A stretch of 64,000 bases of DNA from Cichorium intybus (lineage: Eukaryota > Streptophyta > Magnoliopsida > Asterales > Asteraceae), in contig CM042011.1 in the NCBI GenBank assembly GCA_023525715.1, positions 1,302,001 through 1,366,000 of the forward strand, read 5' to 3'. The position numbers and the translations under genes are program-made. This document shows positions 49,988 to 62,048 of the stretch, in pieces. A model generated the notes under the pieces. It did not search any database. It was not told the origin of the DNA and was given only the letters and a program-made list of their open reading frames with translations. The stretch's first letter is position 1, and each line of letters opens with the position of its first letter.

Positions 49988-51503
49988 GTATTTGTGTATA
50001 TATTTTTTAATGTGTGTTTGTATTTGTGTATTTGTACATGATACTCAAAATATCCAGTTCTATATGTTTTCAAAATTTTCATATTTTATTTTAATATTTA
50101 ATCTTTCATTTATTGCGGAAACTCACTAGCAAGTCTGCATCGTAACATCTGATACAAACACATGAGCCATAGTGAAGATTTGGTGGTCTACTAGCAATAC
50201 TGGTTTTAGAAATTAGCATCAAAGGACATGAATAGCTAAAACAAAAACAACCAAGAAGTTGATTAAATCTGCCAAAACTAGGTCAAAAAACAGTTAATGT
50301 TTTCTTTTATTGGTCGGCATACTTGGTTGTATTGTCATAAATTTAACCGAAATCACATATTTAACCAACAAAAATTAATCATTATATATTAAATTTTAGG
50401 AATTTTGAGGACTTGATAAGGGGATTAGGTTGCTAAATAATACACCTTTGTCAAAACCGTTTCTCTTATCTTCTTTGTACTTTATAAGTTTTTCCCAATA
50501 AAATCCTTTAATCAACGTTGCCGGAAATTTTTTGTTTAATGGTGATAGGCTTTGATAGACTAAAAGATGGGATTTTGTTAAATCACTTAATAGAAGTGAA
50601 AGATATATGTTAAAAACGTTTTATTTTCTATTATATATATAGGCTTCATTGTTGCATGCGAAATACTCTGTTTCTCTCTATTTTTCCTTGAAGTTTGAAA
50701 GGTTCGCCATTTGATCTCCATCGGCTAAAAAAAACCAACAAACAAAAAAAGAGGTTGTTAGGTGGTCTGGATGTGTCTCAAGAATCACGAATACGCCATC
50801 GATGGATGTGGTCATTGTCTCAAGAACCTCGCTAACTTGCGCTCGCTGCATATGGCTGCCGCCGAGTATCCCCCACCTCCACGTGAAGACATGGCATCTG
50901 GTTGCAGATCATAAACCCAATCGGCTTTTCCGACCTCCGCCGCCAAAAGCTTCCCAGTTTCTGTTACCGGTGAACAAAGCCAACACGAATTTGTTTCCTT
51001 GATCATTAAATTTAAGTCAGCGTGAATTTGTTTCTCTGGAAAAGAGCATGTGGAGGATGATCGAGTTAAGTTAGATTTTTGTGCATTTTTCATCCGTGGT
51101 CACATAACAATCTCTTGTGTACACCATTTGTTAAACAGTTGAGGCAATTTAACAAACTCAAAAGGTTGTTTGGTAACTACAATTGGGTTTCCAAATTGCA
51201 AAATACTTTTCTACTTGTTTTTTCACTGTGGTTTCACTTTGTTTTCTTAATTGGCCTTGGAGAATTGGCTTCTGAAAATTTTCTATCTTGGGATGCTAAG
51301 CTGCTACTTTCTTTTCGTATGTTTTAATATGCAATAAAACAAGTTTGGTTATGTTGACATGTAAAAAATATTTTTTTTCATTTTCTAAACAACTAATATG
51401 GCAAATCTCATTACAAAATATATCATTAATGATCTAGGGGTTGGGGGGGTTAAATTATTCAACTTTAGGCCAAATTAACATGTTTTTGGTAAGCTGACCA
51501 ACA
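48521..51503. other. Spacer with (AT)n and short open frames
   Basis: No recognised gene. A 123-codon frame at 49271-49642 has no family signature. The (AT)n array lies at 49900-49982. A GC-richer patch at 50750-51000 has overlapping frames on both strands without recognisable domains. Confidence 0.45.
49900..49982. repeat. (AT)n microsatellite
   Basis: About 40 AT units, flanked by T/G-rich sequence with repeated GTGTTTGT words. Confidence 0.97.
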
Positions 51504-53680
51504 GTGCCTCATACGTGGTTGTTGAAAGACGGTATCGATGACCTAATTAAAAGTTGTTGGTGTTCATTTCAAGGCCACGGCAGAGGTGATGTTTTATTTG
51601 CAAAAAAACTAAAACACCTAAAAGCCAAACTTAAGGATTGGATAAAGAAAGAGTTCCCCAAGGAATTAAATGAATTATCAGATTTAAAATCTGTCATGCA
51701 GGGTTTGGAGAAAGTGGCGGAGTCTCGGTCCTAATCTCATGCTGAAATAATTACATGGAAGAATGGGAAAAAAAAAAGAATAAATGAACTGGAGAAATTC
51801 CGCACTCTACATCTAAAAGAAAAGGCGAGAATCAAATGGATTAAAGACGAGGACGAAAACTCTCGATTCTTCCATGGGATTATTAATAGTAAAAATTGTA
51901 AAAGCCTTATTTTTGGTCTCTCTGTTAACGGTAGATGGATTTCCGACCCAGAAGCTATGAATACGGAGGTGTTCTCCTTCTTTCAGAAAAAATTCGATGA
52001 GCCTTGGCCTGACTGCCCAAAATTCTTAAATCCCAACTTCAAAAAATTATCCGATGCTGATAGAATCTCAATTGAAAGTCGTTTCTCTATCGATGAGGTT
52101 AAAGCGGCGATTTGGGATTGTGGGGGCGACAAGGCCCCTGGCCCGGACGGGTACACCTACAAATTTATCAAATCCTACTGGGATGTTCTAAAAGATGATA
52201 TTATGCGACTCGTTTCCTGCTTCGAGTCTCAAGGTAATCTTGCATTTGGCTGCAATTCTTCTTTTATTACTCTGGTTCCCAAGAAGAAAGATCATTTGTC
52301 CCTTAAAGACTTCCGTCCGATAAACTTGATTGGGTGCTTGTATTGAATCATTACTAAATCCTTAGCAAATAGACTCAAACGAGTCATTGATAGTGTGATT
52401 AGGGAGACACAATCAGCTTTCATAAATGGGAGATATATTCTAGATGGACCTCTTATCATCGACGAGGTTTGTGCGTGGGCTAAAAAAGATAAATGAAAAC
52501 TCTTTCTCTTCAAAGTCGACTTCGAAAAAGCCTTTGATACCATCAACTGGGGTTACCTTTGTTGCATTATGCGACAAATGGGATTTGGCGAAAAATGGTG
52601 CTCTTGGATCATGGGTTGTCTTTCCTCATCCATGTCTTCGGTCTTAATCAACGGCTCACCAACAAAAGAATTCCCAATTAGGAGAGGGGTTAGACAAGGG
52701 GACCCATTATCCCCATTTCTTTTCATAATCGGCATGGAAGGATTACACGTTGCCATGAAAACTGCGGGTGAAAAAAATATCTTCAACGATATAAAAATTC
52801 CTTACGGCGGCCCGATCATCTCTCATCTATTCTATGCGGACGACGCTTTTTTCATCGACGAATGGTCAAAGAAAAACATCCGTAACATGATTCGGTGTTT
52901 TCATGTCTCCTCGGGTCTCAAAGTTAACTTTCATAAGTCGCGAGTGTTTGGTATTGGTGCCTCGTCCTCGGAAATCACTTCATGGGCTTGTCATCTTGGT
53001 TGTGAAATTAATAAACTTCGTTTTAATTACCTTGGGGTCCCTGTAGGTGCAAATATGAACCTTAAAAGACAATGGAGTCCCGTAATTGAAAAATTCTCCT
53101 CTAAACTTTCCAATTGGAAATCTAACAAATTTTCTTTTGCAGGTAGGTTAGCCTTGGTGAAAGCCGTTCTAAGCAACTTACCTATATATTTTCTTTCCAT
53201 CTTTAAAGCTCCTGCAGGTATCCTCGATACATTGGAATCTATCCGAAGGAAGTTTCTTTGGAGGGGGCCCGAACAAAGTAAAAAGATTCATTGGGTGGCT
53301 TGGGACAAAAGTATGAATGTTGCTCTTCTCCTCAAATGGTGGTGGCATCTTAAGAACGATCAATTATGGGCAAAGTTATTCGGGGTATTCATAACCTTGA
53401 CGGAAACCATTTTCATAACTTTCAAAAAAAAATCGATCCCCGGTGTTTGGAACAACATCTGCAACAGTGGTGGTGAGCTCAATAAACTCGGCATTTCATA
53501 CATTGAAATCCTAAAAATTGCGATCGGCCATGGTGTAGACGTTTCTTTTTGGTTAGACCCGTTGATTGGTTCATTCCCTCTAGCTGGGGCGGTATACCCA
53601 CACAGGCTTGAGCCTCCAGCTCAGACACCGCACTCTGTGTGGTCTCGACTCCGCTTGGTCTTATATCTAAGTTCGTAATC
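51504..53680 (+). pseudogene. LINE (L1-type) reverse transcriptase remnant
   Basis: A single reading frame can be followed from 51504 to about 53660 with a few nonsense codons (near 51732, 52344 and 52494). It carries WIKDEDENSRFFHGIINSK, DKAPGPDGYTYKF, PKKKDHLSLKDFRPINLI, the QSAFINGRYI region, VDFEKAFDTINW, RRGVRQGDPLSPFLFI and the catalytic HLFYADDAFFI, then KVNFHKSRVFGIG and GRLALVKAVLSNLPIYF. The upstream endonuclease domain is missing, as in 5' truncation. The 3' zinc-finger domain seen in the LINE at 62127-63755 is also missing, which simple 5' truncation does not explain. About 20 residues appear deleted near 53310. Confidence 0.92.
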
Positions 53681-54984
53681 GGTCATGAGATTCCGCTTCC
53701 GCTTCCTCCTCGGCTGTATCTCCATGGCGATGGTTCTATAATCGGGCTCCCGATCATTACATCTTCAATTAGGGTGAGAAACGGCGATTCTGGCTGGAAC
53801 AAACGACAATTCTGGCTGAAACAATTAGCGTGAGAGGCCAATTAGCATGACACCTCGATCAAAAATTGATACAATCCACATGAAAAGCGTGACACCAGGT
53901 ACCGAAAGAATATCAGATAGGGTAGTATGCAGCTCCGTTTGGTGGTCCTTGCGCTCGGTGGCTTCCGATGCCTCCATTCTCATTACTTATTGTCGTTATC
54001 TAATCCTTCCATTTCTGTTGAAGAGCAACAATGGCCATCGATATTGCTAGAATCGGAGGTTTGTGATGTTGAAACGGAAGCGTCTTTGGCGCGCCGCTAC
54101 TTCTTCCCGTCAGTCCTCCGACACCTCCCTCGCTTCGGATCGGAGCTATTGCAGAACCTTGATCTATCGTTAGTCCTCTGAAACCTCCTGCACATAAAAT
54201 CATGAAACGTATGTAAGATTGAAATTGGCAAAAAAATACCTCCAACCAACATCCAAACGAAAGTTGTTTGTAATGCATCTATTAGATTATCCTAATATTC
54301 TCATATAATTCTATCATTATCTCTAGACAATCTCTTCTCCATGTTACGCTCACGTAACCTATTATACTATAGCCAGTGGATCTTTAATACTTTTTGAACG
54401 ACCAGCAACTCATAGCATAACAGACACAGGAACATAGTAAGATTAACAGTAACTTCTCATTACATTGCGAAGCTTTAAATCAGAAGAGAATAATTGGTTA
54501 AAACTGTTGGATACAACATATATCTTCCATAACATGGAAGAATTCAATGCTTGCACAGGGGGAATAATACATTAAGAGATAGAAAGGAATAACAATTTAT
54601 TACGATCTACACATGTAGCAATCAGTGATGCAGCTATAGGACCGTTAGTTATAGATGATGAAATATTGAGAAACAATATGCAGAAAAATTAGGGATAATT
54701 GGTTGAGGAGCTGACCTAGCTTTCAAGAAATGATAAGTTTTCTATAGACATTCGAGAATCATAGGGCTGAACCAAGTCTTTAGGATCGGCGGCCTTGAGA
54801 ACCCTGCCAAATTGCAAGGAGATCACTAGAAAGACATGAATTTGATCAACATGCATAACAATGACAAACTAACGAAATTTACTTTTTCTTTGGGAGAGAA
54901 CCATAGAAATACTTTTGGCTCGGATCAACGAAAATTACATTTTTTTAATTAACTGATATCTTAAAAGAAAAAGGAAAAAGAAAA
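53681..54984. other. Mixed sequence between LINE remnant and MULE-type end
   Basis: The first 500 bases are GC-richer with many short overlapping frames on both strands, none recognised. The rest is AT-rich. Together with the Mutator-type end at 54985-55134, this could be the interior of a truncated Pack-MULE-like element, but no left end is found. Confidence 0.35.
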
Positions 54985-55134
54985 TTGAAATGGTATTTTA
55001 GTCTTTTTACATGGACCAGTGACCAATAATGCAAACTTTTTGCAACCACAGAGACCATCAGTGTGAAAATAAAAACTTGGACCAAAACTGAAAAAAGAGG
55101 TAACCACAGGGACCAAAACTGTAATTTACTCTAA
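54985..55134 (-). repeat. Solo Mutator-type terminal repeat
   Basis: The stretch from GGTATTTTAGTCTTTTTACAT to ACAGGGACCAAAACTGTAAT and TTACTC is a diverged relative of the right arm at 5735-5886. No inverted partner is seen upstream. Confidence 0.65.
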
Positions 55135-55233
55135 AAAATTAACGTATTTGAACCAAAACTTGCAGAATGTGATGAACAATCCTTACATGCACCATCTTTA
55201 GTTTCAAAAGCTCGTCAATCAACTTATATTTCC

Positions 55234-55339
55234 AAGGTGTGAACCTTCACTATTCTTTCTTTATCTTTATGCTCGTCCTCTTGGTCAAGGTGTGAAGCTT
55301 CACTATTCTTTCTTTATCCCTATGCTCACCCTCTCGGTC
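55234..55339. repeat. Two-copy tandem repeat, 53-bp unit
   Basis: Two adjacent copies begin AAGGTGTGAA(C/G)CTTCAC at 55234 and 55287 and differ at a few bases. Confidence 0.85.
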
Positions 55340-55695
55340 AAGGGTAAATTTTTATCAATTGTTTATGAAAAGATTTTGTGTCCAAACTTATCTATCTCAC
55401 GAGACAAGTTTGTCTTACGTATTTTCTTTGTGCCATTTATCTCAGATTGTACTCAAAGGATAGATGAAGTTGTTGTCAAGTTAGAAGCCTTGGAAGTTAG
55501 ACGGAATGGAGCTTGCTTATGTTCATTCGTAATGATTTTGTAATAATTCTTATTTGCTTGTTATGGTTGAGTTTGATATGAATTTGGTAACAGCAATTTT
55601 TCTAATTGCAATTGTATACAAGTTTTTGTATAGGGTCATTTTTGCAAAAATATGGCTATATGTCATGTACTATTTTTGAAAATCATAGCATCTAA

Positions 55696-55915
55696 AAATG
55701 ATGGGTGTTACAGTACATGCAAATAAATTTGTGAGGATACTTTTAAATCCTTTGTTGAGTTTTCTTCATCAGACCATGAAGTCGGCGTCTTCTCAAAACC
55801 TAACAAAGCTTTGTATAAATGAAGTTGAATCGAAATATCTTTATTTATTTGCCATAATAGAAACCTTGTATTTTTATATAACGATGGAATGTCAAATCTC
55901 ATAGTTTCCATATTA
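55696..55915 (-). pseudogene. Ty1/copia gag N-terminus remnant
   Basis: The minus strand reads METMRFDIPSLYKNTRFLLW, IQLHLYKALLGFEKT and DLKVSSQIYLHVL, then stops. The spacing of the LW and KALLG words matches the start of copia gag. It lies just downstream of a primer-binding site and LTR end in the same orientation. The rest of the element is missing. Confidence 0.75.
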
Positions 55916-55969
55916 ATGAAGAAACCCTAATATTGAGATGTCGATCCAATTAAGAAAACCCAAAATAAT

Positions 55970-55981
55970 GCTCTAATACCA
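55970..55981 (-). promoter_or_regulatory. Primer-binding site of a copia element, one-base variant
   Basis: The minus strand reads TGGTATTAGAGC, one base different from the usual TGGTATCAGAGC, five bases after an LTR-like end ATTATCA. Confidence 0.75.
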
Positions 55982-55986
55982 CTTAT

Positions 55987-56700
55987 TGATAATAAACAAT
56001 GAGAAAATAACCATAAACACTTGTCAATTAACAAAGTGTAACAAGATTTATAAACTATGTAAAGTGTAATATCCAAAGTAATCCAAGTTCATCAAATGAC
56101 TTGATAATTATGGAATAACATATCATAATAATGGTAATCGCTAATATATAATGAGACACGACAATAATAAGTAAAATAATAAATATTAGAGACAAACACA
56201 TCTGGATTTACGTGGAAAACTCAAATCGAAAAAAAACACATGTGGAAGAGACCACCAAGAGATCTATTAGTGATAATAATGTTTACAATACAAAGAAATA
56301 TGAGAAATACAAGTGTATAAGGCTTAATGTGGAGTAAATATGAGAGAAAATGGAAAAGGGCAATTTTCTAGGGTTTTCTTTAAGATAAGCTCTCAACTCT
56401 CACTATGTTAAAAGGACAAAATAAGCTATTTAAACTTGTAAGGGGATTCAAGCGGTTTTGTCGCTAGTTCATGAGAAGGAGTTGAAGTCGCCTTAGGAAG
56501 AAATCAGCATTGCCCTTAAACCACCAAGTTGTTTCTTCTTGGCTTCGTTGGAATTAGTTCAAGTTGCCCGAAACTCGTTAGCTTGACAAAGTTGCTCTTT
56601 GATGCCTCCAAGTAATTGTTTCGTGTAGAGCTCTCGAGATTTTGACGAAACCGCTTGAACCATCAGGTCTAAGTTTTTAGGTCAATTTTCACACTAAGTG
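55987..56700 (-). repeat. Probable copia 5' LTR next to DUF642
   Basis: The end at 55987 is set by the primer-binding site; the other end is not certain. The region includes the inverted pair TTCAAGCGGTTTTGTCG (about 56447) and CGAAACCGCTTGAA (about 56648). The DUF642 stop codon is at 56799, so the insertion lies in or just beyond that gene's 3' UTR. Confidence 0.55.
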
Positions 56701-56798
56701 CATTTTAGGTTAGATTTTAAAATTTGTAACAACAACGAAAAGGAGAATTCTTAATACAATGACGGAAAACGAAAGAAAATAAATTCAACAAGCGAATT

Positions 56799-58313
56799 TT
56801 AAACAAAAAATAGAAATGTCATTGCCAAAACGAAGCTGAAAACCGCTAATCCCTCATGCTTATGTGATTTCAGTTGCAATCCATCGGAAAACCGAAGGAC
56901 TGTACTATCAATCACAGGTCCACATAACACTTGGTGGTTACTAGTTCGAGTCTCATTAAAGCTAGTAAAACTTATCAGAACCGATTCCCTTGTGCTGAAT
57001 TTGGCCTTAAACGTCACAGATTGTGCCTCTCTCGATCCAACACCAATGCTCCTCATCGTAAAGTTCCATTGCATGTTTCCAACTTGCAAGAACACCATAA
57101 AATCCCCAATGCACGAGTCATTGGCATCGCCCATGATGAAATCTAGAGTAAATTGCCCATGTTTCAAAAAGAATATATTTGCCAAGATGCCCGAGGGAGA
57201 ACCAGAAACAAGCTCGACTGCTCCACGTCCTCGCGGGACCGCATAGTGTTTTGAGTCGATATATTTAACTATTCCTAAAATGGTCCAATATTGTAAAGGA
57301 GATTGGACCGAATTGAAAAAGTCATAGTTGGAATCGGCCTCAAGTAGGACACCCTGAGAGGAGTTTCCAAGAAAGACCGGTCCCACTTCAAACCCACTAT
57401 TTATAAGGCCTTTATCTGTCAAATTTAATTAATTACTTGTCAAATATCTAAAATATCTATATCAAAATGTCTTATATCATACGATATGTAATTCACGACG
57501 TACCTGAATACATTCTTGGACCCTCGATCCCAGTGACCAAAATAGTGTCGACGATAGGCCAACAAGTTATATTACTACGATTACTTGTCACGGTACTTTG
57601 AATCTTTATGTTCATAAGCCTACTTAGATAATCCTCACCCCCTAAAGAATAAGCATAGGTTTGCCACATTTCGGTTCCAAGTGATTCTTTGAAGAAGAAC
57701 ACCTCTGATGCACTAGGGCCCGAAATATTTACTGCTGTGGAGTTGTTTGCACAATCCAGGCTGCTTGGAGCAAGTGTAAAGGTAAGGACATAATCGTAAC
57801 TTCCATCAGGTTTGAATTTCTGGTTAATCGTACCATTTGGACCCAATTGCAAGCCATGACCGTTTCCAGGTAGGGAAACGTTTTTGCCAGCTGTCACGTA
57901 CCAAACCGTACCGTTGAATGACCAACCGGGGATCATGTTGGTTTTGGTATCGAGGAGTATGAATTGGGTGGTGGCATTTGTCGTTAGATTTGTCGGTTGA
58001 GATTCAAAACCCGAGTTCTGAAGGGTAACTGCTTAATTAAGATTTTTTCAGTTTAATAAAGTAAAATGTTAGATATTAGAGAAGTAAATAACATTGACGC
58101 AATGATTAATTAATTTTAAAAGATGATATGATGGTTAGACTGTTTAACATGATCAAGTTACAGTATCATCATATTGTAGATAGTTAAGACTATCAAATCG
58201 ATGGCTTTAAACAGGATTTCAAATCAACCCACGGAATGGTCTGAGAACATACCTTCAGAAGACACAAATGATACCAAGAAAAGCAATTTAACGACGAGAA
58301 TCATGAGAGCCAT
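56799..58313 (-). CDS. DUF642 cell-wall protein, GPI-anchored type
   Basis: Three exons join by GT-AG introns: 58313-58253, 58028-57504 and 57415-56799, giving 400 aa. Exon 1 encodes the signal peptide MALMILVVKLLFLVSFVSSE. The first DUF642 half starts NSGFESQP and has MIPGWSFNGTVWYV and an ITCWPIVDTILV end. The second starts NSGFEVGPVF and has WTILGIVKYIDSKHYAVPRG, AVELVSGSPSGI and CGPVIDS near 365. A hydrophobic tail, LAVFSFVLAMTFLFFV, closes the protein and suggests GPI anchoring. Family members are plant-specific, extracellular, have galactose-binding-like folds, and several bind pectin methylesterases or cell-wall polysaccharides. Several Asn-X-Ser/Thr sites are present. The second half is more diverged than the first. 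No frame break was seen. Confidence 0.93.
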
Positions 58314-59775
58314 TGGTGGGCCTGGTTTTAGACGAATGGGTTGTAAATAGATCAAGATAATGGTAAGAGGGTAGCTATGAAATTCCGGGAAATTGTCGAA
58401 CCCATAATATATTATTGATGCAAAGTCAACTCTTTGGTAACTTGTACGATGATTTGGGTCTTAGAAAATATGTGATAATATAAAGTCAATGGTCAACGAA
58501 GTGAGAACATGGGCAGGGAAGCTCAAGGTTTGCTAACATTCAAAACAAGGAAGAATCACTAAAACACTTTAACTGATTACAACTAGTAAAAGAGGCACTT
58601 ACCAAGAAGCTATGGGGTCTACTTGCAAGTTGCAACTAATTATTTTGAGTCGATCCGGGCCTGAGTTACCGGAGCTGTTATAAAAGTTAGCAGCTGCGTT
58701 GGGATTTGGATTTAGACCACTATAATGTATACGGGTGATTACTCATTATAATTTATATGAATATAATTAGGTTCCTACTTTTCATATCCCTGATTTTCTT
58801 ACTTTATCCCAGTAACTAGGCGTATTCTCGCGCGTTGCGCAGGAGTAAATTAATATAGTAAAAATATATTAACCAATCAAATATAAACATAAACATTTTA
58901 GATTTAATCAAAATATGAAAAACAAAAAATAAATCAAACATATGACATATGTATCAATAATAATTTTTCATCCAAACATCGAACAAAAAAATATAACACC
59001 TTTTTAGAGTTAATTATTATAGATGGTCCAACATTAAAAATATATAGAAATATATTTACATAAATTGTCTCCGAATTTAAAATAAATATAAAATAAAACA
59101 TACCAGTAATAACATAAATAAGAGTCTAAAGCAATTATTGTATGTTGTCAGGTCGTATTTTCTTCCATCTTATTTTTCAAACTCTACCAAAATAAGTTAC
59201 CTATCCTATGCGAACTATATATATCTTTATATTAACTAATGTGTCATAAGTAACAATTAAGTACCATAAGTTCAAAAACTTTTGGGTTGTAGTGGTTAAT
59301 TAGTTGAAATGTGAAGAGATTGTGTATTAAAATAAATTAATGGTGTTGGTAATAGTAGGAAGTTGAAGTGTTGAAAGTTTCAAACATATATTATATATTT
59401 ATAAAAAATAGATCTTCATATAACTATATAGATTGTTAATTGATTTATAACTACCTGTGAAAATTTTCAATTATTATAAAAAATAAATTATATATTTTTT
59501 AGTTAGGTTTAGATTTCAATTTAGGTTTTATATTTTACAGATTGAAGCCTTTTAACTATTTTGAAAAAAAAAGCATTTGATCGTTGTCTAAGTTTAGTTT
59601 ATATTTTGATTTTGGTTTTGCATTTAGACCATCTTTCGATCAATAAATTCAATGTATTATATTGTCAATTAAAAAGTTTAACTTTGGTTTTGTATTTAAC
59701 ACCATACATTAATTAACAACTTAAGTATAGTATATTAATAATTCAAAAATTCGATCATCAAGATGATTTATTTTA

Positions 59776-59929
59776 TATTTAATAAATAACTTAATGTTGG
59801 AAGTTGAATAGTTAAGAGTTTAAGTCGATATGATGAAAGTAAAATGCTCTAATATTTAATAAATAACTTAATGTTGGAAGTTGAATAGTTAAGAGTTTTA
59901 AGTCGATATGATGAAAGTAAAATACTCTA
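59776..59929. repeat. Two-copy tandem repeat, 77-bp unit
   Basis: Copies at 59776 and 59853, both TATTTAATAAATAACTTAAT...AAAATGCTCTAA-like, differ by one inserted T and one substitution by eye. The duplication is recent. Confidence 0.92.
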
Positions 59930-60610
59930 ATAAATGTAAAAATTATTATAAATCATTCATCGTAATCAACATTTAGTGATATAAAATCTAGATTTAATAT
60001 ATATATGAAAAAATGAGCCAGTCTTTAAAAATCGATAATTAAAATTATAGAAATATAACCAAGTCTAACATGTATTAAGTGCTTAGAACATTTGAAGCGT
60101 TTTATATAAAAAGATAATTTATTATTTTAATAGTTTAATAATTCAATTTCATACATTAATTATTTGTATGTCAAACTTCTATGTATTCGGGAATTGTAAG
60201 TCTTGAGTTGAATACATTATGACTTGTTACTCAACCAACAATATAATCATCTATTTTAAGTCAACTGTATATAGACAATCCAATATTAAAAATATAACAC
60301 ATTAACATGAACTACATTAGAATCTAATACAAAAAATAAAACGTACTAAAAATAATACATATATTATCTTTGAGGAATGTATTATTGTAGATCGTTTTTT
60401 CGTAAAACTTGTAGGTAAAATAAATATAATTTAGCCTTGTCAAATAACGCTAATATGAAAAAATATTATATGAACCAAATGACCACTAAATACTTTATCA
60501 AACAACATAAGCCCACTTATTCAAACAATATACAACAATTTTGGTGAATAATCAATCTATTATATATCTTCCTACCATTATGTTGGGTAGAACCAATATG
60601 CATTTTGTTT

Positions 60611-60893
60611 CTTGTCTTGCAACTTGTAATTTACTTTAGCTTCTTCACATGTCTCCTTCCCAATACAATATAATCATATGTACCTTCGAAATATGTGTTC
60701 TCAACCATGCCGTTTTTCTCTTGCCTTGCGACTTGTAATTTGTTATAGTTTCTTCATGTTTCTCCTTCGTAATACAATATAAACATATGCAACTTCAAAG
60801 TGTGTGTTTTCTCAAATCATCTTTTCTTCCATCATATTCTTCATGCTAGAATCTATATTTTCTTCCATCATATTCTTCATGCTAGAATCTAAT
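60611..60893. repeat. Tandem repeats, 109-bp and 36-bp units
   Basis: Two diverged copies of about 109 bp (CTTG(T/C)CTTGC(A/G)ACTTGTAATTT at 60611 and 60720) are followed by two exact copies of a 36-bp unit (TTTTCTTCCATCATATTC at 60822 and 60858). Confidence 0.85.
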
Positions 60894-61200
60894 TTATATG
60901 TGAATTATGTATAACTTTTATATTAATTAGGTGTGATAACTAACAATAAAGTATCATAGGTTAAAAAACTCTTGAGTTGTGGAAATATAAAAAGACATAA
61001 AAAGTTAGAAAATCAATGAAAATATGAAAAGTCATGGGAGTTTCAAATGCATGTGGTGCTTTGAAATATGTCTCTATTATAATATATATAGATTATGATT
61101 TGTTTGGTAGATTTATTGGAACTTTAAGCAATCAACTGCAATTAAATTCAGTCAGATTTTTGGAAATATAAAACTTACGTTGAAGACTAATTAAAGACTA

Positions 61201-62048
61201 TTACATCAACAAAACCCAGTAAGGTAAACTGGTACATATTCTACATTTTACGGTTTTACGGTGATATTTCAAGACAACCTCCGGCAACAAGAAACCACCG
61301 GACCACCGGGAACCAACCTCCGGCAACAAGAAACCAACATACGGCCACTGATTAAACACCCTGTGACCACAGAAAGAGAAAGAAAGAGAGAGAGATGAGG
61401 TAATGGTGAGATGGCCACCAATGAAATCAGGAAAGATAGAGAGAGATTGAGAGATACCGGCAAATGGCATCGGCGAGCAAATCGGAGATCCGGCGAGATG
61501 AGGGACTGGCGAGATCGGGAGACCGGCGGTGAGGGACCGACGGTGAGGTCGGGTGTGAGAGGCTCCCACCGTGAGATCGATCGAGCCTGAGAGAACTACT
61601 GTGAAAATGAGAGACCGAGAGTGTGGAGATCGAGAGGTTGAACGAGAGAAAGAGGGACGAGAGAGACGGCGTATATGAATAGATGATAGGGTTTTTTGTT
61701 TTTTTTCCTTTGCGTTCGTTAGATATATCCTTTTTTCCTTTTTTTTCTTTAAATAATATCTATAGATAATTTGTTTTAATATAGCGCCGATGATATGCAA
61801 TCTTCTTATAATTTTTATCATAATTTTTCTAATAATTTCTAATATTTCATTTAATTATGTTTATTCAAGATGGAGAATTTAATAATTTCTAACATAATAA
61901 TGTTTCAATGATTATAAAGAAAAATGAATTATTATGTAATAATTATGTTTATTTTAGAAAAAAGTCTAAAGTAATTATTAAAGGGTAAGAAGTAGAAGAA
62001 AAAGAGGGTATAATAGACCAACCCATATAATTATATAACTTGTATAGT
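61201..62048. other. Purine-skewed region, no gene seen
   Basis: From 61370 to 61690 the plus strand is rich in GAGA and CGGCGAGA words. A 206-codon frame on the minus strand (61201-61821) comes from this skew: it is serine/arginine-rich with no domain. I do not call it a gene. The rest is AT-rich. Confidence 0.5.

Larger units (their letters stand above)
58314..61200. other. AT-rich spacer upstream of DUF642
   Basis: It should contain the DUF642 promoter; AATAATATATTATG about 95 bases upstream of the start could serve as a TATA-like site, but this is weak. CTCGCGCGTTGCGCAGG at about 58830 is a CpG-rich word in an otherwise AT-rich region, like the left end of a repeat family I cannot name. 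No gene is visible. Confidence 0.5.

Noticed and set aside
53639..54278. Four overlapping short frames on both strands that looked like a small gene
   Set aside because: No frame has recognisable domains, none is favoured over the others and no splice structure links them.
61201..61821. 206-codon minus-strand open frame, serine/arginine-rich
   Set aside because: It is produced by a purine-skewed, GAGA-rich stretch; no domain, no introns and no gene-like start context.
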